A stretch of 64,000 nt of DNA, from positions 62,001 through 126,000 of the forward strand of contig JADJMZ010000001.1 in assembly GCA_016709315.1 (NCBI GenBank), read 5' to 3'. Shown piece after piece: positions 1-9,053 of the stretch. Under the pieces are notes generated by a model. It worked only from the letters and a program-made list of their open reading frames with translations. It made no database searches and was not told the origin of the DNA. The stretch comes from Ignavibacteria bacterium (GTDB taxonomy: Bacteria > Bacteroidota > Ignavibacteria > Tepidaquicellales > Tepidaquicellaceae). Numbering within the stretch: the first letter of the stretch is position 1; each line of letters begins with the position of its first letter. Position numbers and translations under genes: made by a program.

Positions 1-192
1 TACCACCCAGTCGCCTGTATCTGCATTTGGTGTGTACTGAGGATTATATTTTCCTCTTATCCTTTTTGCAATTTCACTTGCCATTCTTCCGAGGATCTTT
101 CCGTTTGCATCAACGATATGCCATTTATGCGGATTTTCTCCCGCTGTTGCAAATTTTGTTACTTTGTTGGTCTTTTTTATTCCAGCTTTCAT
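1..192 (-). CDS. rplM: 50S ribosomal protein L13 (uL13), N-terminal 64 residues, cut by window edge
   Basis: This is the first part of the large-subunit ribosomal protein uL13. Translating the minus strand from the ATG at 192 gives 64 codons that run off the window. They include WHIVDANGKILGRMASEIAK and RGKYNPQYTPNADTGDWV, which match the conserved N-terminal block of L13 (WYVVDA.GK.LGRLA...RGK....YTPH.DTGDY). In bacteria rplM usually precedes rpsI, which would lie outside the window. No upstream gene is close; a 352-bp spacer separates it from the M48 protease. The identity is secure from the motif even though the C-terminal half is missing. Confidence 0.93.
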   Translation of the reverse strand, partial: MKAGIKKTNKVTKFATAGENPHKWHIVDANGKILGRMASEIAKRIRGKYNPQYTPNADTGDWVV

Positions 193-544
193 TGTATTTT
201 TAATAAGCTACAAAGATAGCATTATCAGAAATAATAATCAATGAATTGTTCAGTATATTGAAGAGTTTTTTCTGAGTGCTGTCTTAATTAATTTTAAATA
301 AGAAAATTTAAATGTTTAAAGAACATAATTCAGTTTAAATTAAGTTTAAATTAAACAAACCACTTGTGAGAAATTGACGTTAAGAAATTCTGAGCAATTG
401 AATTTTTGCAAAAATTGAAGGAAAATCTGTGATAATCTGTGTAATCTGTGAGGTACAAGCTTTTTGTTTTGGTATCCGGAAAAATTTTTAATTAATGGTT
501 AAATTGTTTTATATTTTGACTGAATATTAATTTGAAAAAATGAT
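193..544. other. Intergenic region with a dispersed 'ctgtgtaatctgtg' repeat
   Basis: This 352-bp AT-rich spacer lies between rplM and the M48 protease gene. I see no ORF with coding character. Around 419-455 there is a run of near-tandem words, aaaatctgtgataatctg followed by tgtaatctgtgagg. It resembles the words at 42640-42755 (cagattacacggattaacac and aaaatctgtgtcatctgtg). The leader and promoter of rplM must lie at the left end, but no clear promoter boxes are visible. Confidence 0.5.
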
Positions 545-1696
545 TTAAAATTTAAAATCTCTTGCAAACTGAATTCTCTTCTCTATCGATGGATGTGAAT
601 GAAATAAATATTCTATGACTTTATTCGGCGTCTTGTCGGATAAATTCTGATCAGCAAGTTTTTCCATCGAAGATATGAATGAATCTCTGTCCATCGTCGT
701 CTGCAAAGCGTAAGTATCAGCTTCCCATTCGTATTTTCTCGACTGTATGTTTGAAATCGGAGTGGTAATAAGTCCGTATAAGCTAAGATAAAGGAACAGC
801 AGCGGCAGTGCGGCTATCTGTGTTATGCTTTCAAAATTAAAATATGACAGCGATGCCTGATACAACTCAGCCGTAATGAAAAGCCCTGCAAAAGAAAGCA
901 GAGTGGAAACGGTCATCAGCTTAAGTATATGCTTTTTTGTGTAGTGTCCCATTTCATGAGCGAATACTGTTTCGATCTCGCTTTCGGAAAAATTATTTAT
1001 CAGAGTATCACCGAGGATTATTCTTTTCGACTTTCCGATCCCTGTAAATGCGGCATTCGCTTTCTTCGTATTCTTGCTCATGTCAAAAGTAAATATTCCC
1101 TGAATCTTAACTCCGGTCTTTAAACAGAGTGCCAGTATTCTTTCCTTTAGACTTTCGTTCTCTATCGGTTTGAATTTATAAAACAAAGGCATTATCAAAG
1201 TTGGCGCTAGCCGTCCGATTATTACCGAAACAAAGAACATAAACACACCCAGCACTATCCACCAATTGCTTCCGAATGTATGGAGTATATAATAAAATGC
1301 AAAAATCAGCGGAACTCCGAGTATTAATCCCAGCAACAATCCCTTCAGCTTTTCTGTAAAGTATCCTTTAAGAGTCTGATTGGATAGTCCGTACCTGTGC
1401 TCAAGTATGTAATCCGTATAGAATCCGATCGGAAATGAAATTATCCCTTCCGCTATCCCTATGATTCCAAAGAATATCAGCAAAGCAAAATAATCATTTG
1501 AAGTAAATCCGTAAGCAACTGCTTCAATCTTTTTTGAAAGTCCGGTAAACAAAAGAATAACTATTGCAGCAAAGAAAATCACAGTTTCAGTTAATGAAAG
1601 TAACTGATTTGTCTTTGCGTATTTCTTTGCAAGTGCGGATTTTTCAGCGCTCACTGTTTCACTGATTTTAATTTGTGATGACAAAGAATCTTCCAT
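545..1696 (-). CDS. M48 family metalloprotease, Ste24/CAAX-protease type
   Basis: This is a 383-residue integral-membrane zinc protease of the Ste24 (M48A) family. The zinc-binding HEMGH motif is at residues 247-251, and the third ligand is probably E325 in YEWEAD, the conserved EAD element of the family. Hydrophobic segments lie at about 36-52, 68-92, 118-137, 144-162, 257-275 and 294-312, as expected for the helical chamber of Ste24. Bacterial members are thought to act in membrane-protein quality control, since prenylated substrates are absent; that role is family knowledge and not shown here. It ends 15 nt upstream of the Yip1 gene in the same orientation and may share its transcript. Confidence 0.88.
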   Translation of the reverse strand: MEDSLSSQIKISETVSAEKSALAKKYAKTNQLLSLTETVIFFAAIVILLFTGLSKKIEAVAYGFTSNDYFALLIFFGIIGIAEGIISFPIGFYTDYILEHRYGLSNQTLKGYFTEKLKGLLLGLILGVPLIFAFYYILHTFGSNWWIVLGVFMFFVSVIIGRLAPTLIMPLFYKFKPIENESLKERILALCLKTGVKIQGIFTFDMSKNTKKANAAFTGIGKSKRIILGDTLINNFSESEIETVFAHEMGHYTKKHILKLMTVSTLLSFAGLFITAELYQASLSYFNFESITQIAALPLLFLYLSLYGLITTPISNIQSRKYEWEADTYALQTTMDRDSFISSMEKLADQNLSDKTPNKVIEYLFHSHPSIEKRIQFARDFKF

Positions 1697-1711
1697 AGTG
1701 TTCCTGATTTT

Positions 1712-2483
1712 TTAAAATACGAATGAAGATACCAATATATATACGATCCATAATCCGAAAACAACTGCAGATGATTTGACAATGCTTACTCTGCCGACTT
1801 TGCTCAATCCAATTGCTATGACTGCATAAAACCAGATCGAGAAAAGATCAATTTTCGTCAGCAGTGTATAGATCTTTTGTCCGACTGACTCTTCACTGAA
1901 AAGAAGACTCGGTCCGATCGTTACCATGTTTCCTTTTAATACCGAAATTACAACAGCAATCAAGCTTCCGATACTGCCTATCAGCATTGCCAGTCCGACG
2001 ACATTAAGTATGTTCGTAAAATCAAACTGTCCTTTCATAATTTTCAGAGCGATCAAATAAAACACACTGAGCAGCAATAAAATAATGAATGGACCGACAA
2101 CCGATCCGCCAAAAGCGAATACTTTGAACATCATCCCTGAGGGATTCATGCTTTCAAGAGCTTTATCTGAATCCTCCTGCGTCATCTTTCCCTGTTGTAC
2201 GCTTTCCTGAAACTTCTCGCGCATTTTTTCCTTTTGCTTATCCATTGTTTTGCTGGTAAGTTCGGCATCCTGCATAAAAAGAAAAGTGGATATCAGTCCG
2301 ATCACAACTGCCACAAGAACCGGTAAAATCCAGTAGTTTTTTTTTCGGTGTGTTTGCTATAGTTTCAAATGTCTCGCCCGGAGCAGTAAATATTCCTGAC
2401 ATTGCATCGGCGTTTGAAAGCTGTTCGAACTGTCCTGAAGTCTGAAGTTCCGGACTTTGCTGAAGATTTTTTTCTTCATCCAT
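1712..2483 (-). CDS. Yip1-domain membrane protein (one gene, frameshifted at about 2340)
   Basis: Two overlapping reading frames form one protein. The first (from 2483) encodes a soluble N-terminus ending in AMSGIFTAPGETFETIANTPKK, the typical entry of Yip1-domain proteins. The second continues with AVVIGLISTFLFMQDAEL and four or five hydrophobic helices. The frames meet at a run of nine T on the plus strand (2337-2345), so one base is probably missing or extra. Yip1 proteins are polytopic membrane proteins of unclear bacterial function. The cytoplasmic loop after the first helix is charged and glutamine-rich. It lies upstream of the M48 protease in the same direction, so a shared operon is plausible. 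Confidence 0.72.
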
Positions 2484-2613
2484 AATTTTGTTCTTTGATT
2501 TTTTATTAATTAAGGATATAAATATGTTTTATGTAATTTATGAATAATAAATTTATGATTTGAGTGAAAATGTATCAGGACTTTCTTTTATAACTTACAG
2601 AATTATGTAGATA

Positions 2614-3198
2614 TCATTCTTTGTAAAGACCATTCTTTTCAATGTATTCTTCCACTGCATCGCTGACAAGATATTTTACCGGTTTTCCCTCCGAAATGTT
2701 TCTGCGGATCATTCTTGATGATATCTCGAGATCCGGCACATCCACAAAAACCGCCTTTTCCCTGAAATCTTTTCTTGCGTCATCTTTATTATTTCCGGGT
2801 CGGTTGATAACAATGATCTTCGCAAGCTCAAATAGTTTTTCGGGATCTTTCCAGTTCGGAAGATCAATCAGATTATCCATTCCTATTATAAGGTATAATT
2901 CTGTTTCAGTATTTTCGTATTTTTTTTTCAGTTTACAGAGTGTGTTCACTGTGTATGATTTGTTTTCAGTATCTTCGATCTCAATTTCGCTTACTTCAAA
3001 ATTCTTATCATTACCGAATGCAAGCTTAGCCATGGACAGTCTGTGCTCAGCAGAGATAGACTCTTTAAGCGGAGGGTTTCCGGAAGGAATGAATATGATC
3101 TTATCAAGACTCAGCTGCTGCCTGACATTGTCAGCAACTATAGAATGCGCAATGTGAGGAGGATTGAAAGTTCCTCCGAATATTCCGTACTTTTTCAA
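2614..3198 (-). CDS. nadD: Nicotinate-nucleotide adenylyltransferase
   Basis: This enzyme transfers the adenylyl group of ATP to nicotinate mononucleotide, giving deamido-NAD in NAD biosynthesis. The 194-residue protein starts MKKYGIFGGTFNPPHIAH, the nucleotidyltransferase GGTFxPxH motif. It keeps the second ATP-binding motif as ISSRMIR (ISSTxIR in most members) near the C-terminus. GMDNLIDLPNWKDPEKL is also typical of NadD. It lies directly downstream of the glycosyltransferase gene at 3203 (4-nt gap), so it is probably the last gene of the long minus-strand polysaccharide transcript, although its job is housekeeping. Confidence 0.95.
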   Translation of the reverse strand: MKKYGIFGGTFNPPHIAHSIVADNVRQQLSLDKIIFIPSGNPPLKESISAEHRLSMAKLAFGNDKNFEVSEIEIEDTENKSYTVNTLCKLKKKYENTETELYLIIGMDNLIDLPNWKDPEKLFELAKIIVINRPGNNKDDARKDFREKAVFVDVPDLEISSRMIRRNISEGKPVKYLVSDAVEEYIEKNGLYKE

Positions 3199-3202
3199 AT
3201 TA

Positions 3203-4318
3203 TTAATTCATTAGTTTAATGTATTCTTTTTCTATTTTTTCAGTCATAATTTTTTCAGAAAAATTTCTGGAATCTGAATGAGCGTTTGCAGAAAGCTCTT
3301 CTCTTAAGTTTCTATTTTCAATAAGCTTTTCCAGTTTCGAAATAAATTCTCCATTCACGGACAGATCAAAAAGCAGTCCGTTCTTATTATCCTGAATCAG
3401 TTCCCTGTTCGCCGGAATGCTGCTCGCAAGAATGCAGTTAGATGAAGCCATCGCCTCAATAAGTGAAATGGATAATCCTTCCCACAAAGAAGGAAAAACA
3501 AAAATATCAAACAACGGGTAATGATCTTCAGTATCTTTTATTTCCCCGGTAAAAATTATTCTTCCTCCGAATCCGCTTTCCCCGGCTTTTATTTTACACT
3601 CCTCCAGATATTTGCCGTCACCTGCAAGCAAAATTCTGACATCAGGATATTTTGTAAGAATTTCTGCCGCATGCGAAATTATCAGTCTTTGATTCTTCTG
3701 AAAGTCAAATCTCGAGATGTTTCCGATAACTGTGTCTTTTTCTTTTATGCCGTACCTGTTCATCAGTTCAGGGCTTTTTCCCGTCCTTGCAAATCTTTTC
3801 AGATCAATGCCGTTTTTAATTACAACTGTTTTGTTTTTGTCAATGATCTTTAATTCACCGGCATTGATCAGATCAGTATCCGAAACGCAGATAAATTTAT
3901 CTGTGTATTGCACAAGGAATTGCTCAACTGACTGAGTAATAAATTTCCTGAAAAAATTCTTTGTATGTGTGTAATGGATTCCGTGTATGGTGTGAATTGA
4001 TCTTACATTTCCGTATTTCTTTTTATAAAACCTGGCGTACATTCCGGCTACTCCGCCGTGAGAGTGTATTATATCTGTTTTATTTCTTTGAATTATTTTA
4101 TCAAGAGATTTCAGGTGCTTTGAACCGTATATCTTTGGCAGTTCAATTTCTTCAAAATTAAAATTCATTTTTAAAGCCAGATCCCTGAACTCCCCTTTCC
4201 CGGATGCAGCTATGACTGAATTGAATTTTTCTTTATCCAGATTTCCTGCAACAGACAGGACGTGAGTCTGTCCGCCTCCGATAAATCCTCCGTCAATGAG
4301 TTCAAGTATGTTTATCAT
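3203..4318 (-). CDS. Glycosyltransferase family 4 (GT-B fold)
   Basis: This 371-residue GT-B glycosyltransferase has an N-terminal acceptor domain starting with GGFIGGGQTHVLSVAGNL, in the style of GT4 enzymes. Its C-terminal nucleotide-sugar domain carries GNISRFDFQKNQRLII and the E-x7-E element in FPSLWEGLSISLIEAM. The donor and acceptor cannot be told from sequence. It belongs to the minus-strand polysaccharide locus, overlapping the upstream GT2 gene by 4 nt (stop and start codons shared), which suggests translational coupling. Confidence 0.87.
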   Translation of the reverse strand: MINILELIDGGFIGGGQTHVLSVAGNLDKEKFNSVIAASGKGEFRDLALKMNFNFEEIELPKIYGSKHLKSLDKIIQRNKTDIIHSHGGVAGMYARFYKKKYGNVRSIHTIHGIHYTHTKNFFRKFITQSVEQFLVQYTDKFICVSDTDLINAGELKIIDKNKTVVIKNGIDLKRFARTGKSPELMNRYGIKEKDTVIGNISRFDFQKNQRLIISHAAEILTKYPDVRILLAGDGKYLEECKIKAGESGFGGRIIFTGEIKDTEDHYPLFDIFVFPSLWEGLSISLIEAMASSNCILASSIPANRELIQDNKNGLLFDLSVNGEFISKLEKLIENRNLREELSANAHSDSRNFSEKIMTEKIEKEYIKLMN

Positions 4319-5181
4319 TTTACACCAGCCGTGAGTTTGACTATTCTTAAATATATTTTTTTAAATGTTAATAAATACATCACGGAAAATTTTGAAATTA
4401 AATACAGTCTGAGCAAAATATTATTGAACAAATTATTGTGCTTTTTATAATAGATAAGCTGCGACTGTTTGGAATAATAATAAGTATCGCTTTGAAAATC
4501 CGGATTCACATTCTCTCCCTTGTGATGAATAATTCTGCTCCGCGGATAAAAATATATCCCGAGACCCTTGTCAGATATACGTTTGCAGAGATCCGCATCC
4601 TCATAAAAAAGAAAATAATCCCCGTCAAAACCTCCAGTACTTTCAAAAATATCTTTTCTGATAAACAGAGAAGCGCCTGTAACCCAGTCAACTTTTTTTA
4701 TTTCCATATACTCTTTTTCTTTTTCATTCATATGAACAGAATTTCTGCTTTTGAACTTATTCTCTTCTTCTTTATTTCTTATTTCATTAAAGAATGTATT
4801 TTCATTCCAGAAAGAAAGCTGAAATGTATTATCAGTGTTATATAACTTCAGACCTGCAGCTCCGAAATCTTTTTCCTTAAAACTATTTACAAGATCAGAA
4901 AGAAAATCCGAACATACTTCCGTATCTGCATTAAGAAAGAGCAGGTATTCTCCTTTTGCATATTTAGCTCCGGTGTTATTTGCCTGTGAAAAACCTTTGT
5001 TCTGATTTTCATAAACCATGAGTCCGGGAAACTGATCCTTATCGAAAGATAGTTTCTCTTCCGGCGAATTGTTTATGATTATCACTTCAAACGGAAAAGA
5101 TTTAAAATAAGAATAGATTGATCTTACACACTTATCGAGAAAATCCTTCTGTCTGAAATTAATTATTATTATAGAAACCAA
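4315..5181 (-). CDS. Glycosyltransferase family 2 (rhamnosyltransferase-like)
   Basis: This 288-residue GT-A fold enzyme begins MVSIIIINFRQKDFLDKCVRSI. It has the metal and nucleotide-binding acidic motif in LLFLNADTEV and the acceptor-side block WVTGASLFIRKDIFESTGGF followed by DYFLFYEDADLCKRI, characteristic of the WbbL/RfbN-like GT2 group. A hydrophobic C-terminal segment probably attaches it to the membrane. It is encoded between two other glycosyltransferases with almost no spacing. The sugar specificity is unknown. Confidence 0.87.
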   Translation of the reverse strand: MVSIIIINFRQKDFLDKCVRSIYSYFKSFPFEVIIINNSPEEKLSFDKDQFPGLMVYENQNKGFSQANNTGAKYAKGEYLLFLNADTEVCSDFLSDLVNSFKEKDFGAAGLKLYNTDNTFQLSFWNENTFFNEIRNKEEENKFKSRNSVHMNEKEKEYMEIKKVDWVTGASLFIRKDIFESTGGFDGDYFLFYEDADLCKRISDKGLGIYFYPRSRIIHHKGENVNPDFQSDTYYYSKQSQLIYYKKHNNLFNNILLRLYLISKFSVMYLLTFKKIYLRIVKLTAGVK

Positions 5182-5183
5182 GG

Positions 5184-6224
5184 TTATCTTTTGTTTTCAA
5201 GAATATGAATTCCCGTAACTTTACAGTACAGCAGCATTATGAAATTAAATCCTCTTTCAAAAACATTATCGCCGTTGAACAACTTTCCGCTAATGTATTT
5301 CAATACTTCATCTTCGTTAACTCTTTTGATCTTATCAAGAGACTTCCTTCTTTCTCTGATCAGTTGCTGATTTTTCATTAACCAGAAATATGCTTTTACA
5401 AGTTTACTGAAAGAATATTTCTTTGACACAACTGATGCTGCCGATTTGAGAAAAAAATTCAGTATCAGAACAGGAATATATTTAACAATAAACTTCCCTG
5501 AAAAGAAAAGCAGGAAATTCATGAGCCGGTTCCTCTCCTGATAAAAGAACATGAATGAAGGATCTTTATTTCCGGATGCTCCGCCTCCGAAGTGATCTAC
5601 AATTGAAGCGGAAGTATGCATTATCTTTGTTCCGAAAAATTTCGCTTTCAGGCAAAGGTATGTGTCTTCCGAATATGCAAAATATTCATCCGGGAAAAGT
5701 CCCCCGAGTTCATCCGCAAGAATTTTTCTTATCATCAGTGAGCAGCCGTTTGCCTGAAAAATTTCGCCTCTGCCATTCTTATCAATTTCAAACACACTCA
5801 TGATATTGTGTCCGAGAAGATTTATCGTACCGTTCTTCTCATAATATTTCATTGGTATTCCTCTTGTGATGACCAGAGACTGCACGATGCCTGTCTTCTC
5901 ATCAGACTCAATGCACTCTAAAAGACCTTTCAGCCAGTTTTTATCCGTTACTGTATCATTGTTAAGCAATACAATGAGTTCGCTTTTGCAATGTCTGAAC
6001 CCAAGATTATTTCCGCCGGCAAATCCGAGATTAATTTCCGACCTGATGAGACTGATCTTTTCCGAATCATAATTTTCCTTCATAAACTCATAACTTCCGT
6101 CGGAAGAATTATTATCAACAAAGATTATCTCAAAATCCGTAAATGTCTGCTTCATCAGAGAATCAATGCAATCTCTCAGAAATGATCTGCCGTTATAATT
6201 TACTATGATTACCGATGCCTTGAT
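5184..6224 (-). CDS. Glycosyltransferase family 2 with no standard start codon visible
   Basis: This GT2 enzyme has VDNNSSDGSYEF, LIVLLNNDTVTDKNWL (acidic motif) and FPDEYFAYSEDTYLC. The first ATG in frame (6155) lies inside the conserved first helix and would delete the first strand. Reading upstream in frame gives KASVIIVNYNGRSFLRDCID, the expected GT2 N-terminus, preceded by an ATC codon at 6224-6222 where the initiator should be. The in-frame stop is 15 nt further up, and an AGGAT sits about 5-9 nt before the ATC. The gene therefore starts at ATC, or the base there is wrong. The C-terminal half has a long basic, partly hydrophobic tail. Confidence 0.75.
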   Translation of the reverse strand: MKASVIIVNYNGRSFLRDCIDSLMKQTFTDFEIIFVDNNSSDGSYEFMKENYDSEKISLIRSEINLGFAGGNNLGFRHCKSELIVLLNNDTVTDKNWLKGLLECIESDEKTGIVQSLVITRGIPMKYYEKNGTINLLGHNIMSVFEIDKNGRGEIFQANGCSLMIRKILADELGGLFPDEYFAYSEDTYLCLKAKFFGTKIMHTSASIVDHFGGGASGNKDPSFMFFYQERNRLMNFLLFFSGKFIVKYIPVLILNFFLKSAASVVSKKYSFSKLVKAYFWLMKNQQLIRERRKSLDKIKRVNEDEVLKYISGKLFNGDNVFERGFNFIMLLYCKVTGIHILENKR

Positions 6225-6271
6225 AGCTGATCCTGTTTAGTTTACGCTTATAATTTAATCAGACTTTTGAT

Positions 6272-7225
6272 CTATATAAACATACTTTCAATGTATTCCG
6301 CCGATACTTTTTTATTTTTCTGAATCTGTTTTCTTTTTCTTAATGCAGATGGAATTTCGCTCAGACCCTTAAGATAGCCTGTAAATGCGGATCTGAAAAC
6401 TCCGGGGGGATAATGAAAAAAAAATTTATAAAATCTTCTCACACGAAATAAAAAAAACAGAGGAGAGTATTTAATATAAATACCTGCAGGATAATTTTTC
6501 AGACGCAGCGAAACAAGATTTTTTTCGGAATAGTAAGTTTCCCACCCGCTGAATTTTTTCGTCGTTTCGCCTCTCTTGTGGTAACAAATTATTTCCGGAT
6601 CATAAAAGCATTTGTAACCTGCCAGCTGAAACCTGAAACTCAGATCCACATCTTCAAGATAAGCAAAAAAATCTTCGTCAAACATACCTGCATTCAAAAA
6701 CAATTCTTTTCTGTAAAATGCCGCTCCTGCGCATGCTCCGAAAACATATTCGGGCTTATCATACTGACCTGTATCTTTTTCACCTCTACCTCTGACAAGC
6801 GGCGATCCGCCGTATGCTTTGATGAAATCACCTGTATCATCTATCAGATCTCTCTGAAAAAAATTAAGCATTTTTACGGCAATGAATCCGGCGTCTTTTT
6901 TCTCAGAGAATGTTTTCATTGCTCTTTCGATGAAATCGGGTTTTAACTCAATATCATTATTCAAAAGAAGCAGATAGTCCGAATTGATCTCACTCAGGGA
7001 ATATTTTATTCCTGCATTAACAGCTTTTGAAAATCCCAGATTCTTTCCGAGTTTTAATATTTTATACTGCGGATACTTTTTTTCCGTAAACTCAACTGAA
7101 CCGTCCGAAGATCCGTTATCAGCAAGTATTACCTGAAAGTCCTTAAATGTCTGAAGAGAGAGAGAAACATACAGGGTTTCAAGTTCTTTAATGCCGTTAA
7201 AATTAGGAATTATTACTGATACCAT
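6272..7225 (-). CDS. Glycosyltransferase family 2
   Basis: This GT2 enzyme (317 residues from the chosen start) begins MVSVIIPNFNGIKELETLY. It has LADNGSSDGSVEF, DYLLLLNNDIELKPDF (acidic motif) and the acceptor block FGACAGAAFYRKELF with DEDFFAYLEDVDLSFRF. I chose the ATG at 7225, since an upstream ATG at 7273 adds 16 residues that lie over the preceding gene and lack homology to the fold. The new start is 1 nt from the preceding stop, typical of this tightly packed locus. Donor and acceptor are unknown. Confidence 0.86.
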   Translation of the reverse strand: MVSVIIPNFNGIKELETLYVSLSLQTFKDFQVILADNGSSDGSVEFTEKKYPQYKILKLGKNLGFSKAVNAGIKYSLSEINSDYLLLLNNDIELKPDFIERAMKTFSEKKDAGFIAVKMLNFFQRDLIDDTGDFIKAYGGSPLVRGRGEKDTGQYDKPEYVFGACAGAAFYRKELFLNAGMFDEDFFAYLEDVDLSFRFQLAGYKCFYDPEIICYHKRGETTKKFSGWETYYSEKNLVSLRLKNYPAGIYIKYSPLFFLFRVRRFYKFFFHYPPGVFRSAFTGYLKGLSEIPSALRKRKQIQKNKKVSAEYIESMFI

Positions 7226-7226
7226 T

Positions 7227-8288
7227 CTAAAAAATAATTTTTTCAAAAGCATTGACGGAATTATCCCAGTCAAGGATTTTTCTTATCTCAACTGCTGCAG
7301 ATTCGGAAATGCTTTTTAGTTTATCCCTGTTTCCCAGAAGACTGCATACGCCTTTAAACAAACCGTCGGCATCATCAGGGTCACAATGTACTGCCGTAAC
7401 ATCATTCACAGAATATTCCGGAAAAGCCGCAACTTTATTTCCCACTGCTGCGCATTTGCAAGCCATAGCTTCTGCAGGAGGTAAACCGAAACCTTCATTC
7501 AGACTCGGAAACAAAAATATATCGGTTCTGCAATAAATATTTTTCAGATCAGCATCATCCGTGCACTGAATGAATTTTATGAATCCGGGAAAACTATGAT
7601 GCATTGATGATCCGAATGCAACAAATTCCGCCCGGGGGAACAATTCCTTTATCTTCTCACAGGTATATACTGCGCCTTCAATATTTTTATTTTCAAGCTG
7701 ATGATCCGCAAACGATATAACAGGATCATCGCTATACTTTTTATTTTCATTATGAAAAATGCTGTAGTCTATTCCCGGCATGATCACAACAGCATCTTTA
7801 TTAAACTTACTCTTAAGAAGATCCTTCAGATAACCCGATACAGTAATAATCTGCAGCGGCAGCGAATAACTTTTCTCCGCAAGATCACGATTGCAATTCC
7901 AGATTTCAAAGTCCTGCACAAGATATGACTTTTTTCCTTTTGAAATATTTAATCTGTCCACGAAATAAGAGGATGTCCACGAAGTTGCAATCACTGCATC
8001 GGCATTTCTTATGAACATATCACTGATCTGCGAAACATATATTATTTTAAAATCATAAGGAAAAATATTTTCCGGAATGAGATTTTTATTCAAAAGAATT
8101 TTGATTGCGTACTTTATCCTGTATTTTCTGAATTCCCGGTTAGCAAGACCTTTGTACGGATCAAATGGAATTACCGGTGTATATAATACTACATCATGTC
8201 CTTTCTTATTCAGTCTGCCGGCATATTCAAAAATAACTCTCATGCCTCCTGATCTTGCGATCTCCGGAACAATAAAATTTACTTTCAC
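7227..8288 (-). CDS. Glycosyltransferase family 4
   Basis: This 353-residue GT-B glycosyltransferase begins with an N-terminal MKVNFIVPEIARSGGMRVIFEYA, the glycine-rich start of GT4 enzymes. It carries the C-terminal motif FLFPSLNEGFGLPPAEAMAC with the E-x7-E pair. A central YLVQDFEIW block is common in bacterial rhamnosyltransferase-like GT4 proteins. It overlaps the upstream GT2 gene by 4 nt and is followed directly by another GT2. It acts in the cytoplasm on a lipid-linked glycan precursor, by inference from the locus. Confidence 0.86.
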   Translation of the reverse strand: MKVNFIVPEIARSGGMRVIFEYAGRLNKKGHDVVLYTPVIPFDPYKGLANREFRKYRIKYAIKILLNKNLIPENIFPYDFKIIYVSQISDMFIRNADAVIATSWTSSYFVDRLNISKGKKSYLVQDFEIWNCNRDLAEKSYSLPLQIITVSGYLKDLLKSKFNKDAVVIMPGIDYSIFHNENKKYSDDPVISFADHQLENKNIEGAVYTCEKIKELFPRAEFVAFGSSMHHSFPGFIKFIQCTDDADLKNIYCRTDIFLFPSLNEGFGLPPAEAMACKCAAVGNKVAAFPEYSVNDVTAVHCDPDDADGLFKGVCSLLGNRDKLKSISESAAVEIRKILDWDNSVNAFEKIIF

Positions 8289-9049
8289 TTTCTCTTTCCT
8301 GTCTTTATGACCTTATTAATAATCTGTCTTGCTTTAACTTTCACAGTGTGCGCATCAATATTTCCGGAATTAAAATCCTTCATTTTGCTTTCAAATATCT
8401 TTTCATAATTCTTATTGTAATAGGGTCCTGTGGCGTGGAAGCATTTTACATCTTTCAGTATTGCACTGTATAATCCTTTCAATCGGCATCTTATGACATA
8501 ATCTCCGTCCTCTCCGAAAAAAATCCTTCCTTTTGCCTGCCTGAATTTTCCGACAATATTATAAACCCTGCGTGAAACCATAAAGCACCATCCGCCTACT
8601 GGACCAGTCTGAAGAATCAGTCCGTTATCAAGTATTTTTTCCTTATAGTTCTCTTCAGAAAGTTTTGCTCCGGTAGTATGTTCGTTTTGAATAACATCCA
8701 GAGCCAGATAACCTAATTCCGGCTCCGACTTAAATGCTTCAGCCATTTTTTCAGCCCATTCATCTGGCAATTCAATTACATCATCATCAAGACAGGCAAT
8801 AAATTCTCCTTTGGAAATTTCGAATGCTTTTCCCTTTGCGTTTACTCCAATGTTTGTCTCATTCAGTACCGGTTTAATAAAATCATAATCTTCTGACATT
8901 TTCAATATATAATCTTTAGTCCCGTCATCAGAAGCATTGTCCCACAGAATAATTTCCTTGTCAATTTTTTCCGTAGTTTTTAAAACAGATTCCAGGCACT
9001 TCCGGAAATAATCAAGACGATTATGTGTAATTATTAAAATACTTACCAT
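8285..9049 (-). CDS. Glycosyltransferase family 2
   Basis: This short GT2 enzyme (254 residues) starts MVSILIITHNRLDYFRKCLESV. It has LWDNASDDGTKDYI and the acidic motif FIACLDDDVIELPDEW. The C-terminal part contains a basic stretch (VKVKARQIINKVIKTGKRK) likely to lie on the membrane surface. It lies between the flippase and a GT4 gene in the same operon. Its specificity cannot be read from the sequence. Confidence 0.86.
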   Translation of the reverse strand: MVSILIITHNRLDYFRKCLESVLKTTEKIDKEIILWDNASDDGTKDYILKMSEDYDFIKPVLNETNIGVNAKGKAFEISKGEFIACLDDDVIELPDEWAEKMAEAFKSEPELGYLALDVIQNEHTTGAKLSEENYKEKILDNGLILQTGPVGGWCFMVSRRVYNIVGKFRQAKGRIFFGEDGDYVIRCRLKGLYSAILKDVKCFHATGPYYNKNYEKIFESKMKDFNSGNIDAHTVKVKARQIINKVIKTGKRK

Positions 9050-9053
9050 TTTA

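Noticed and set aside
2642..3157. 171-codon plus-strand ORF opposite nadD
   Set aside because: It is a shadow of nadD with no family resemblance.
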